DNA from: Jeotgalibacillus salarius
GTDB lineage: Bacteria; Bacillota; Bacilli; Bacillales; Jeotgalibacillaceae
Direction of reading: 5' to 3'
Assembly: GCF_004405125.1 (NCBI RefSeq)
Contig: NZ_SORX01000010.1
Span: forward strand, 28,732-92,731
DNA length: 64,000 bases
Position numbers and translations under genes: made by a program. Within the stretch, counting starts at the first letter, position 1, and each line of letters opens with the position of its first letter. This document shows positions 52,811 through 61,165 of this stretch, piece after piece. The notes beneath the pieces are model-generated. The model was not told the origin of the DNA. It did no database searches and saw only the letters and a list, made by a program, of their open reading frames with translations.

Positions 52811-53017
52811 TTAAAACCTCCGCGCAACCATCCCAATCAACGATCCAATCAGCATCAAAACGCCGGCAATCACTAAAATGATACAGCCAAGTGCAATTGC
52901 ATAAGCTACTCCTTCAGACCCTGCGATTGCCGGTATTCCTCCAGTTACGATAAACAATAAAGGTATGATTGTAAGAATCAGTCCGGTATACAGAAGGGTT
53001 TTACTACCATTTGGCAT
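52811..53017 (-). CDS. Two-helix membrane protein, 68 aa
   Basis: AAAAGGAGTG precedes the ATG. Helices lie at about 9-28 and 39-60. No family was recognised. It follows the DUF402 gene by 17 bases on the same strand. Confidence 0.55.
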   Translation of the reverse strand: MPNGSKTLLYTGLILTIIPLLFIVTGGIPAIAGSEGVAYAIALGCIILVIAGVLMLIGSLIGMVARRF

Positions 53018-53034
53018 AACAGAGCACTCCTTTT

Positions 53035-53574
53035 CTACATTAATTTTTCAAGCTTCTTCTTATGGTGGTAAGACAGCTGGATCAGCTCAAAACGCTCTTT
53101 CTCGATCAAAGCCTTCAGTTTCTCCGCTTCCTTCCACGCAAGGTCATACAGCTGCTGGTCAATCACGTTACCTGCCAGCGCCTCCTCAAGCTCCTCAGCA
53201 TCCTTTACAATCAGCTCGCCGGTCGGCAAAAGTATCAGATCCAAAAACAAATCATCCATCCACGGACCATGTTCATCTTTTCCATTGGTAAGACAAATAT
53301 CAATGTACCATTGGACGACATTCCCATCTTCATCAAACATGGTTGTTACCGAGTGATTAGCGTCAGCAGGGAACTGTTGCAGCCACGTGTAGCCGTCATC
53401 AATAATGCATACTTCTTGTTCTCCATATGTAAAAAATGCCGGTGCTGTTACCTTCACCGCATGCAGTAAGGTCACGTCTCCTCTGAAAGTGTCTGTCTCT
53501 TCAAATGAACTGGCGGATTTTCTGGTGATAATCCGTTGCCAGTCCGGTCGCTTTCCGTATTTTCTTTTTAGCAT
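53035..53574 (-). CDS. DUF402 protein (nucleoside phosphatase-like)
   Basis: The 179-residue protein has the DUF402 core (WLQQFPADANHSVTTMFDE, WYIDICLTNGKDEHGPWMDDLFLDLILLP). Relatives such as Ntdp hydrolyse nucleoside tri- and diphosphates using Mg2+. GGGAGG precedes the ATG. Confidence 0.85.
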   Translation of the reverse strand: MLKRKYGKRPDWQRIITRKSASSFEETDTFRGDVTLLHAVKVTAPAFFTYGEQEVCIIDDGYTWLQQFPADANHSVTTMFDEDGNVVQWYIDICLTNGKDEHGPWMDDLFLDLILLPTGELIVKDAEELEEALAGNVIDQQLYDLAWKEAEKLKALIEKERFELIQLSYHHKKKLEKLM

Positions 53575-53717
53575 GAGTGCCTCCCAGGAAATTGGTGTTA
53601 ACTTATTTTACCATAAATAAAAGTGGGAGTAGTTCACTTTGTAACATGTACATTTAGAAAATTGACTGATAAAGGAAAGAGCAAAGCAGTTTTCAAAAAG
53701 CAACTTGAGGTGTAAAA

Positions 53718-53921
53718 ATGACGTTAAAATCAGCGAGCGCTATTACATTTATTATAGGTATCTTCCTGGTCATTACTGGATGGGTCAGGTCGTGGGGAAG
53801 TGAAACGGATGTGGCCTTTTACATAGGCGGGGTGCTGTTCATTGTGATTGGCGAAATGGCAGAATTAATTAACGAACGATTGAAAGAAATTGAGAAAGAA
53901 TTGAATAGCCGATACTACTGA
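53718..53921 (+). CDS. Two-helix membrane protein, 67 aa
   Basis: GAGGTG precedes the ATG. Helices lie at about 7-23 and 31-50, and a C-terminal coil NERLKEIEKELNSRYY follows. No family was recognised. A hairpin follows. Confidence 0.55.
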   Translation: MTLKSASAITFIIGIFLVITGWVRSWGSETDVAFYIGGVLFIVIGEMAELINERLKEIEKELNSRYY

Positions 53922-53924
53922 TCA

Positions 53925-53974
53925 CTTTGTATATATATGCTCTTAACGATACTATGTTGAGCATATATACAAAG
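53925..53974. terminator. Bidirectional hairpin
   Basis: CTTTGTATATATATGCTC pairs with GAGCATATATACAAAG (two-base bulge) between two convergent small genes. T-runs are lacking. Confidence 0.5.
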
Positions 53975-53977
53975 CCA

Positions 53978-54198
53978 CTACATCTTCCCATCTCTGATCC
54001 AGGTCCAGATTCTGACACTTCCTAATAACGCCACCATAAAAGTCAGTATCATCATGATCACCCAAATACTCATCCGGTTAATTTGCAGTAAACCTTCTGC
54101 ATTTGATGTAACAAAAATCAGGATCATGATAAAGGTCAAATATAAAATAATATCGGGATCAAATGAATGACTCTTAATTTGGTGTTTTTATGTTTCAT
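53978..54198 (-). pseudogene. Frameshifted small membrane protein gene
   Basis: GGAGG lies 6 bases before ATG 54198, which overlaps the GNAT stop. The frame reads MKHKNTKLRV and then fails, while the neighbouring frame reads SFDPDIILYLTFIMILIFVT and a second helix (VIMMILTFMVALLG) to TAG 53978. The 221-base span shows one indel near 54165. It could be a real mutation or a sequence error. Confidence 0.5.
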
Positions 54199-54602
54199 TA
54201 AATACCTCCTTGGCTCTTCCTCCACAATCCTCCTGAACAAAGCGTAAAACCGCAAGACTCATAAAATGCTGCATGACTTGAATCAAACGTTAACGTGACA
54301 ATCTCCAAGCCACTGCTTTCAGCCTTTTTCAGTAAAGAGGTGACTAATGCAGAGCCAATGCCTTTATGCTGGTAGTCAGGATGAACAAGGATGTCTTCCA
54401 TATAACCATGCTGGAGACCCATCCCCGCGACATATCCAAACCCAATCAGATGCTGTTCATCATTCCTGACACCTGCCCAGAAATTACAGCGTTCGATCAC
54501 GAGTGGATACTCATGATCACGCCGGTCCCAGCCGACCGTTTCTCTAAGGTCCGGCACCTCGTGAGAAGCAATATCTGTATTAATCTTCAACTGATATTCC
54601 AA
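54198..54602 (-). CDS. GNAT acetyltransferase, 134 aa
   Basis: TTG 54602 follows AGGAGG. The acetyl-CoA loop is YQHKGIGSALVTSL; SSHAAFYESCGF is the C-terminal motif. The substrate is unknown. Coupled to the broken downstream gene. Confidence 0.88.
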   Translation of the reverse strand: MEYQLKINTDIASHEVPDLRETVGWDRRDHEYPLVIERCNFWAGVRNDEQHLIGFGYVAGMGLQHGYMEDILVHPDYQHKGIGSALVTSLLKKAESSGLEIVTLTFDSSHAAFYESCGFTLCSGGLWRKSQGGI

Positions 54603-54785
54603 TCGATCTACCTCCTATTTTAATCACCAAAAAATATCGTAACATGGAGTTCATTCTTATAATGAGAATTTTTAGAAAAAACCCAAAGTTTAGTAGTATG
54701 ACCTGATATGTTCAGTTACACTGAAATCATAAGAACAATCATCTATTTTTACATAAAACATCTGAATATAAGGAGTGTCTGCTGC

Positions 54786-55244
54786 ATGCCTCAGGAAAAC
54801 AAAATTGCTTCAATACTAAAAATGATTGGCTATATCATATTTGGTTTAACAGTTGTGGTAGCCTTTATTCAATTTCCGATGGTGAATCCTACCTTTCTTA
54901 CGCTTGTATTAACCTTTTTCAGCGGATTTGTAACAGGCATGGTGTTCATTGCGTTGGGAGAGATTATTGAACTGCTTCAGTCGATTCATAACAGACAGCT
55001 TGTCACCACTGATGCCAAAGAAGTTCCGAGGACTGAAGTAGAGGAAGAGGCAATGCAAGTCGCTGATCATCGCATAGGTGAATTTGAAAGAGCTGAGATT
55101 GTGGAGTTCTTTGAAAAGAAAGGTCAAACCGTAACGAACATTCAACCGATGGAAAAAGCAGGTTATTATTTGGTGACGGTGGGTGGGGAGAAGCTTGTTG
55201 TGGAACTGGGTGGATTCCAGCCTGCTGTGCGGAAGAAATATTAA
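54786..55244 (+). CDS. Membrane protein with C-terminal soluble tail, 152 aa
   Basis: ATG 54786 follows AAGGAGTG. Two helices (about 13-32, 40-62) precede ALGEIIELLQSIHNRQL and an acidic tail. No family was recognised. A longer frame on the other strand is a shadow. Confidence 0.6.
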   Translation: MPQENKIASILKMIGYIIFGLTVVVAFIQFPMVNPTFLTLVLTFFSGFVTGMVFIALGEIIELLQSIHNRQLVTTDAKEVPRTEVEEEAMQVADHRIGEFERAEIVEFFEKKGQTVTNIQPMEKAGYYLVTVGGEKLVVELGGFQPAVRKKY

Positions 55245-55299
55245 TATTGAGAATGACTGATTTTGAAAAAGTACGATTGAGTCCCCGGAGGTGCCATTC

Positions 55300-55620
55300 A
55301 TGGCTGAAGTCATTGTGAACCTGGTGTTGATGATTCCTTTCCTCATCATGGGCATTGTGCTTTCTAGAGGAAATGGAGCCTGGCTGATTGCAGGATATAA
55401 TACGATGCCGGAAAGCGAAAAGGAGAAGTATGATGAAGTAGCTCTATGCAAGTTCATGGGGAAGATTATGTATGGTGTAAGCTTTAGTTTGTTTCTATTT
55501 GGATTAAGTGCAATGCTTGATTTCGATTTTTTGTTTTGGACAGGGATGGTTCTGATGATTGTCCTGATTATTTTCACGGTAGTGTACATGAATACGGGTG
55601 ATCGGTTTAAAAAGAGGTGA
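55300..55620 (+). CDS. DUF3784 membrane protein
   Basis: ATG 55300 follows GGAGGTG. The 106-residue protein matches DUF3784: GAWLIAGYNTMPESEKEKYDE between helices, then two more helices. Function unknown. The stop is 8 bases before the GNAT start. Confidence 0.82.
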   Translation: MAEVIVNLVLMIPFLIMGIVLSRGNGAWLIAGYNTMPESEKEKYDEVALCKFMGKIMYGVSFSLFLFGLSAMLDFDFLFWTGMVLMIVLIIFTVVYMNTGDRFKKR

Positions 55621-55627
55621 ACTAACT

Positions 55628-56137
55628 GTGATTGAAAAAGACGACCTGCAGATAAGACGGATGGAATTCAGTGATTTCGATCTTATGATTAAATGGCTGA
55701 ACGACCCGGAAGTACTGAAGTTTTACGAAGAGCCTCCTTCTGACTTGGAAAGAGTGCAAAGAAAATATGGTCCAAGGATAGAAGGGAAGCATTATGTTAC
55801 GCCCTGCATTGCGATGTACCAAAATCAACCGATTGGTTATATCCAATTCTATGTAATTCAAGAAGCTGAGATCAATACATATCACCTTGATTCGAATCAG
55901 AAAGTTTATGGGATTGATCAATTTATCGGAGAAGTTCAGTTGTGGGGAAAAGGGATCGGAACAGCACTTATCAGGTTAATGCTGAGCTTTCTCGAAAATC
56001 GTGGTGCCTCGGCAATTGTTCTGGAAGTGAAAAACGATAATATCAGGGCGATTAAGAGTTACGAGAAATGTGGGTTTGAAAAGACGATGGATATAGATGA
56101 TGAGATGAGTCTGATGGAATATAAGGTGAGTACATAG
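55628..56137 (+). CDS. GNAT acetyltransferase, AAC(6')-Ie-like
   Basis: GTG 55628 follows AGAGGTGA. The 169-residue protein has MIKWLNDPEVLKFYEEP, VYGIDQFIGEVQLWGKGIGT and the NIRAIKSYEKCGF motif, close in pattern to the acetyl half of AAC(6')-Ie. It may acetylate aminoglycosides, but chromosomal homologues often do not. Substrate is inferred. Confidence 0.82.
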   Translation: MIEKDDLQIRRMEFSDFDLMIKWLNDPEVLKFYEEPPSDLERVQRKYGPRIEGKHYVTPCIAMYQNQPIGYIQFYVIQEAEINTYHLDSNQKVYGIDQFIGEVQLWGKGIGTALIRLMLSFLENRGASAIVLEVKNDNIRAIKSYEKCGFEKTMDIDDEMSLMEYKVST

Positions 56138-56164
56138 TAGCTCATTTATAAGGAGTTGATCCGT

Positions 56165-56662
56165 TTGTTCATAAGAGAAATCGAACCAAAAGACGCAGAA
56201 AATTTCAGGCTGTTGATTCAGCAGGTGGAAAGCCAGGCTGAATTCATGATGATGGAGCCCGGGGAACGTAAAACAACGATTGAACAGCAACTCAAGCATA
56301 TTGAATATATTAAAAAGCAAGCGAACTCGACTGTGCTTGTAGCCGAAGATCAGGGTCAGCTTACAGGCTACATGTTAGCTATTGGTGGAGATACCAGGCG
56401 AAACAGTCATGCTGCATACCTTGTGATCGGAGTTTTGCGGGAATATCGCGGAAAAGGTGTGGGAACACAACTATTTCAGGAAATGGAGCAATGGGCTGTC
56501 GCGCATGGAGTATCAAGGCTTGAATTAACAGCTGTTACAGAAAATGAAGCAGGTCTGGCGCTTTACAAAAAGCAGGGGTTTGAAATTGAAGGAACGAAGA
56601 GACAGTCGCTTCACATTAATGGCAGAATGGTTGATGAATATTATATGGCCAAAATTATTTAG
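56165..56662 (+). CDS. GNAT acetyltransferase, 165 aa
   Basis: TTG 56165 follows AAGGAG with 9 bases spacing. The acetyl-CoA loop is YRGKGVGTQLFQEME, and NEAGLALYKKQGF follows. N-terminal MMMEPGERKTTIEQQLKH suits the YncA-like set. Co-oriented with two other GNAT genes. Confidence 0.88.
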   Translation: MFIREIEPKDAENFRLLIQQVESQAEFMMMEPGERKTTIEQQLKHIEYIKKQANSTVLVAEDQGQLTGYMLAIGGDTRRNSHAAYLVIGVLREYRGKGVGTQLFQEMEQWAVAHGVSRLELTAVTENEAGLALYKKQGFEIEGTKRQSLHINGRMVDEYYMAKII

Positions 56663-56762
56663 GTGTCTGTCATTTTAGGAGTGAGTGTGTTCAAAGGTGA
56701 TGTGTGTCCGGCGCTTATGATGAGATTTAATCATTTTTTTATGAACAGGGAGGTGTGGTTCT

Positions 56763-57689
56763 GTGGCAACCACATATGTGAAATGGGGAGAAGCAACGGT
56801 AAAGCTCAGCTGGACAGAAAGCGGGGAGCTGCCCGACGAAAAGAGTATTACCAGTGTGCACGGATTCTGTTTTCATAAAGGTCAGGTCATGCTCGTCAAT
56901 CTCAATCACAGAGGCTGGGACATTCCCGGTGGCCATGTGGACGAAGGGGAAACACCGCTCCAGGCTTTCCAAAGAGAAGTGATGGAGGAAGGATACGTGG
57001 AAGGTGATTGCCGGATGATCGGTTATATCACAGTTGATCATCATGAAAATGAACACTGGAATCCGGCCGGACGATATCCGCAGGTTGGCTATCAGGTATT
57101 TTTCAGAATGGATATTACAGCACTTCATTCATTTGCATCAGAGTATGAAGCAACTGGAAGGAAGTTTGTCGGTGTGCATGAGCTGCCTGAGATGTATGAT
57201 GGGTGGAATGAGATTTATGAAGGTGCGTTAAAGAGTGCTGAGCGAATCGTGGAGAAAGATAAAAATGTGAAGGTGGCTGCATTCATTTTGCGTGAATCAA
57301 CCGACAACACCTATGAGCTCCTGGTTCACTCATTCCCCGAGTCAGATTTACGTGTTCCGGGTGGCGGTGTGGAAAATGCTGAGGGGCTTGAAGCAGCTTT
57401 ATTTAGAGAAATTGATGAGGAAGCAGGCTTATCAGATGTGCGTATCGTAAGAAAGTTAGGGGGAATTACATACTATAAGCCATTTATTCAAAAGATGGTT
57501 GAGAGGCATGATTACTTACTGATTGCGCCAGTCGATACTCCTGATCATTGGGTTCATATGGTTACAGGAGAGGACAAGGATGCTGGAGTATTGTTTGAAT
57601 ATAGGTGGATTAAAGAGGGTGAGTGTGACATGGTAGATCCTGAGCTGAATACCTTTTTGAATGCTAAACACATACCTGAACTGTATTAA
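56763..57689 (+). CDS. Tandem Nudix hydrolase, 308 aa
   Basis: Two Nudix boxes are visible: GGHVDEGETPLQAFQREVME then EG (about 58-80), and GGGVENAEGLEAALFREIDE then EAG (about 200-222). Each sits in its own ~150-residue domain. The product is a fused enzyme with two sites. GGGAGGTG precedes the GTG. Confidence 0.88.
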   Translation: MATTYVKWGEATVKLSWTESGELPDEKSITSVHGFCFHKGQVMLVNLNHRGWDIPGGHVDEGETPLQAFQREVMEEGYVEGDCRMIGYITVDHHENEHWNPAGRYPQVGYQVFFRMDITALHSFASEYEATGRKFVGVHELPEMYDGWNEIYEGALKSAERIVEKDKNVKVAAFILRESTDNTYELLVHSFPESDLRVPGGGVENAEGLEAALFREIDEEAGLSDVRIVRKLGGITYYKPFIQKMVERHDYLLIAPVDTPDHWVHMVTGEDKDAGVLFEYRWIKEGECDMVDPELNTFLNAKHIPELY

Positions 57690-57691
57690 GC

Positions 57692-57718
57692 GCTGTGCAG
57701 GAACCAAATCATACAAGG
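57692..57718 (+). repeat. Palindromic 3'-end repeat, remnant
   Basis: GCTGTGCAGGAACCAAATCA matches the left arm of the 14788 copy. It starts 2 bases after the Nudix stop. Confidence 0.4.
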
Positions 57719-57733
57719 TGTCAGGAGGATTAA

Positions 57734-58183
57734 ATGATTAAAAACATCGATATAACTGATAGAAAAAATGCAAAAGAAGTGCTTCAGCTACAGCTCTCCT
57801 CTTATAAAATCGAAGCTGACATCATTGGTTATCAGGATTTGCCTCCTTTAAAAGATACAACCGTTGATCTCCAGCGATCAGGGGAAAATTTTTGGGGCTA
57901 TTTTATTGAGGGAAAACTTGGCGGGGTCATTTCATTTAAAGTCGATCAAAGTGAAATTGATATACACAGGCTGATTGTAAGTCCGTATTATTTAAGGCAG
58001 GGAATCGCACAGGAGCTGTTGGATTACGTGGAAGCTAATTCTAAAGCAGCCTCTATCAAAGTATCGACTGCCTCAAAAAATGAGCCGGCAATTACTTTTT
58101 ACAGCAAAAACGGTTTTAAGCGAACTGACGAAGTCGAAATCAATCCGCAGTTATCCCTGTCTTCTTTTGAGAAGGTTTTATAG
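57734..58183 (+). CDS. GNAT acetyltransferase, 149 aa
   Basis: AGGAGG precedes the ATG. The loop YLRQGIAQELLDYVE replaces the usual G-x-G with GIA, and NEPAITFYSKNGF is conserved. The 209-base stretch after it (58184-58392) has nothing I can support. Confidence 0.82.
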   Translation: MIKNIDITDRKNAKEVLQLQLSSYKIEADIIGYQDLPPLKDTTVDLQRSGENFWGYFIEGKLGGVISFKVDQSEIDIHRLIVSPYYLRQGIAQELLDYVEANSKAASIKVSTASKNEPAITFYSKNGFKRTDEVEINPQLSLSSFEKVL

Positions 58184-58392
58184 AGCCGGAACATTTACAG
58201 AAGCGTTTAAAGCATACGCACCAAGCAGAGTGGCTGTGAGTATATATGTTGGATTAAATCATTAAGCTCTTGTTCAAAGTGAGACTTCACAGAAGAAATT
58301 TTTAATCTTTATAATCAGGTACATAAGAAAGGAATTCAAAGGAATATGGATTTTTATTACGATCTAATAGAATTAAATTGAGAGGTGAAAAA

Positions 58393-58920
58393 TTGAATTT
58401 TCACAAGGTATTAGAAGAGCCAAAAACTAAAAACTTACAGTGCATCAAACATAGAGAAGCAGTCAGAGCTATTATTATGGTTAACAATCATATCCTACTC
58501 GTTCAATCAAATAGAGGTGATTACAAATTTCCCGGTGGCGGAGTGGAGAAGGGTGAAAGCCAAGGTGCCGGATTGGTACGCGAAGTAAGAGAAGAAACTG
58601 GTTACATTAACTGTATTGTTAAAGAAAAAGCTGGCATAGTAATTGAGCGGAGAGTTGACGAATATAAAACTGATGTATTATTTGAAATGACTTCACACTA
58701 CTATATTTGTGAATTAACAAACGAAGAAAAAATGCTTCAACAATTAGATGAATACGAGTCTATCCTGGATTTTACTCCAAAATGGGTTTCCTTGAATGAT
58801 GCAATTGAGCAAAATGAAAATCTAATAAAAGAATTTGAGAAAAATAGCTGGTTGCAACGTGAAGCATTTGTTTTAAAAGAAATTCAAAACAAGTTAGTTA
58901 CAGGTGATAAAATTTCATAA
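58393..58920 (+). CDS. Nudix hydrolase, 175 aa
   Basis: TTG 58393 follows GAGAGGTGA. The Nudix box is GGGVEKGESQGAGLVREVRE then ETG. The upstream REAVRAIIMVNNHILLVQS is typical. Substrate unknown. A terminator follows. Confidence 0.88.
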   Translation: MNFHKVLEEPKTKNLQCIKHREAVRAIIMVNNHILLVQSNRGDYKFPGGGVEKGESQGAGLVREVREETGYINCIVKEKAGIVIERRVDEYKTDVLFEMTSHYYICELTNEEKMLQQLDEYESILDFTPKWVSLNDAIEQNENLIKEFEKNSWLQREAFVLKEIQNKLVTGDKIS

Positions 58921-58951
58921 GATCGAACTTAAGTGAAGAATAGAAGCACAT

Positions 58952-58986
58952 AAAAAACAGTTTCATTAAGCAGAAACTGTTTTTTG
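58952..58986. terminator. Terminator shared by convergent genes
   Basis: AAAAAACAGTTTC pairs with GAAACTGTTTTTT. Confidence 0.85.
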
Positions 58987-59001
58987 TCGTATGCAAATCT
59001 A

Positions 59002-59391
59002 TTATTTATTTTCTTCCTGAAACTCCCGCCACTCTTCAGTGTAATCAGGGTTAGTAATTTCTATCTTCTCAGAAACAATCTCCATATGATTTAAATCATA
59101 TTTCAATATATAATTCCCTAAAGGAGATTTGTTTTTTGCCAACCCTCTATCATATTCGACTATCCCTTCCGAACTAATATTAGAAGCAATTGTCGTTTTG
59201 TAATCTTTATCCACAAAAGCATCAAGAGCAGGGTTAAAATGGCTTAAATGATTTGTCACTTTATCCAGTACTTCTTGTCTTTTTTCTTCTAAACTATTTG
59301 CATGTTCTATTTTTTCGTTATTATAGAACATAAATACGATTCCTATTAAAACCACCATAACAACACTTATTACAGAAAGCTTTCTTTTCAA
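59002..59391 (-). CDS. Signal-anchored protein, 129 aa
   Basis: TTG 59391 follows AAGGAGG. One helix (about 5-24) anchors a domain with KIEHANSLEEKRQEVLDKVT and NPALDAFVDKDYKTTI. No family was recognised. It is outside the membrane by prediction. Confidence 0.6.
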   Translation of the reverse strand: MKRKLSVISVVMVVLIGIVFMFYNNEKIEHANSLEEKRQEVLDKVTNHLSHFNPALDAFVDKDYKTTIASNISSEGIVEYDRGLAKNKSPLGNYILKYDLNHMEIVSEKIEITNPDYTEEWREFQEENK

Positions 59392-59430
59392 GTTTAAGCC
59401 TCCTTATATTTTAAATGGAATAGTATCCAG

Positions 59431-59838
59431 CTATTCACCCATCATCAGAACTTCTTTCAAATCTTCCGTCTGACCTGCATTTAATTGAAAATAATCAGTG
59501 TCTGAATCATGTAAAACAGCCCCTCCATCAGGCATAAACCATATAAAACGTTCAATATCCTCAGCATCTTCGTCTTCCGGATAACCTAAGTAAAAATATG
59601 CATCTGCAACTCCGGAATCAGCTGGCTGAGTGACGATCTTTTCATGAGAAATGATATTTTCAACTGCTTCAATGGATTCGCTGTCAGTGATCTCATGCTC
59701 AATATCCAGTAAAGTTTCCCCATCTTCCTCAGAAGGAACCCCTGTCCACAGCACCTCCTCCTGTTCTTCATCATAAAGAAGGATAATTGAGATTATTAAT
59801 AAAGCCAGTGGGGCCAGTAGTTTTACATTTTTCCACAT
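59431..59838 (-). CDS. Signal-anchored acidic protein, 135 aa
   Basis: ATG 59838 fits AAAGGAGG with 7 bases spacing. A helix at about 8-23 is followed by a highly acidic region and VADAYFYLGYPEDEDAEDIE. No family was recognised. It precedes a similar signal-anchored gene, forming a pair. Confidence 0.6.
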   Translation of the reverse strand: MWKNVKLLAPLALLIISIILLYDEEQEEVLWTGVPSEEDGETLLDIEHEITDSESIEAVENIISHEKIVTQPADSGVADAYFYLGYPEDEDAEDIERFIWFMPDGGAVLHDSDTDYFQLNAGQTEDLKEVLMMGE

Positions 59839-59871
59839 ACTTAACCTCCTTTTCAGCATAAAAACTGTGAC

Positions 59872-60105
59872 TCACCAGGAATCTTTTTTCTTATACTGAT
59901 CAATCCGATAAATAAATATTATCTCAGATAGGATCAGTGCAATAACTAAAGCAGTCAGAAACGGACGAGAAGCATCAAACAGATCTATAACAATTGCGGT
60001 TAATGTGAAAATCAAAACGCGGATGAGTAAAGAACGTCTGAAAACCTTCAGTCTTCTATCTCTCCATCCTTTCTGTGTTTGAAGCGAGTTACCACAACGG
60101 CTCAT
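59872..60105 (-). CDS. Membrane protein, 77 aa, start uncertain
   Basis: The ATG at 60105 has no ribosome site but overlaps the preceding gene by 17 bases. AAAGGATGGAGAG occurs inside the frame, so a CTG or later start is possible. Two hydrophobic helices follow (about 28-42 and 50-66), with a KKKDSW tail. No family was recognised. Confidence 0.45.
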   Translation of the reverse strand: MSRCGNSLQTQKGWRDRRLKVFRRSLLIRVLIFTLTAIVIDLFDASRPFLTALVIALILSEIIFIYRIDQYKKKDSW

Positions 60106-60307
60106 CGCGGTCAGTCAGCTTAATCATAAAAGGAAAAATGAGAATAAACAGGACACTCCAGAATCCTATCGTCATCATCCGCTGTGACTCAGAAGAGATA
60201 TATTGCCGCTTCCCGCAAACAGGGCAGTGCCGGCCATCTTTTGAAAAGCCAAGCTTCCATATATTACGCAGTTTCCATTTAGTATCACAGTTTGTACATC
60301 TCGGCAT
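60089..60307 (-). CDS. CXXC-20-CXXC type membrane protein
   Basis: ATG 60307 follows AAAGGGAGTG. The 72-residue protein has MPRCTNCDTKWKLRNIWKLG and CPVCGKRQY, the paired Cys motifs about 20 apart of the TIGR04104 family. Two membrane helices are predicted to follow. A zinc-binding membrane role is suggested. Confidence 0.75.
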   Translation of the reverse strand: MPRCTNCDTKWKLRNIWKLGFSKDGRHCPVCGKRQYISSESQRMMTIGFWSVLFILIFPFMIKLTDRDEPLW

Positions 60308-60403
60308 CAGTGTCACTCCCTTTATAATCTTTACGAAGAAGATAGAGAGAAGTTTCGGAAGATTTGTAAATGAGTGGCGTTCAAACAAAGAACCCAACCG
60401 TGT

Positions 60404-61078
60404 TTAACTAAAAAAATATGTGATCGCCACGGCTAATCCGTTAAACGAAGCGTGAACGAGTATACTGCTCAGAATCGCGCCGGTTTTTTCATACACCCAG
60501 GCGGCAATCAGTCCACCGATAAAGTTAATTGGAAGGGTGTTGTATGTAGGGATATGAACCACTGTAAAAATGGTTGCACTTATAAGCATAGCTGGAAGTA
60601 TTGACACACGCTGTCTCAGCCACGTATAGATCAGTCCACGGTAAAACAACTCTTCATAGATAGGAGAAATAATGGCTGCTGAAGTAAAAGCCAGCAGGAA
60701 CATCATCAAAGTCTGGCTTTCAAGACTTTCTGTTTTCGCATTGGCAGATCCACCTGCAAATGTTTCAAGTATCAACACATACAGAATCCCTATTATAATC
60801 TGGATGAATGACCATACAATAACAGTTTTAAAATGGCGTAGCGGAAGTGTTTTAACGCCTAACGAACTCAGATTGCCTTTTTCTTTAAATAATATTAAGT
60901 AAAAGGTTAACAACGTGATAGATGCAGCTAATATCAGTCCTGAAACTAATCCATGCATTAAAGAATCTTTAATCAAAAATGCCAGCGAATTCGCAATGAT
61001 TTGATCGAATAGCAAAGGTACAACAACGAGAGCAAAAACGATTGCAATGATAAAAGTAGAAATAGACCATTTTTTCAT
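60404..61078 (-). CDS. CPBP intramembrane metalloprotease
   Basis: ATG 61078 follows GGAGG. The 224-residue polytopic protein has the family motifs YEELFYRGL (EExxxR), HIPTYN and HASFNGLA. Relatives process CAAX peptides or give bacteriocin immunity. The MerR-type promoter upstream suggests inducible expression. Confidence 0.88.
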   Translation of the reverse strand: MKKWSISTFIIAIVFALVVVPLLFDQIIANSLAFLIKDSLMHGLVSGLILAASITLLTFYLILFKEKGNLSSLGVKTLPLRHFKTVIVWSFIQIIIGILYVLILETFAGGSANAKTESLESQTLMMFLLAFTSAAIISPIYEELFYRGLIYTWLRQRVSILPAMLISATIFTVVHIPTYNTLPINFIGGLIAAWVYEKTGAILSSILVHASFNGLAVAITYFFS

Positions 61079-61109
61079 GGGAATAACCTCCAAATGAGTT
61101 GTTTCATGT

Positions 61110-61140
61110 AGTATAGATGGTGACGTTACGTAACCTGCAA
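61110..61140 (-). promoter_or_regulatory. MerR-type promoter of the CPBP gene
   Basis: TTGCAG and TATACT (minus strand) are separated by 19 bp, the over-long spacer typical of MerR-activated promoters. The spacer is a 17-bp palindrome (61119-61135, GGTNACG TAA CGTNACC). The divergent gene encodes a MerR regulator. Confidence 0.75.
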
Positions 61141-61165
61141 GAAGAAATATGGGGGGATTTGAAAA

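Noticed and set aside
54909..55589. 226-codon minus-strand frame
   Set aside because: Covers two + strand membrane genes with good ribosome sites.
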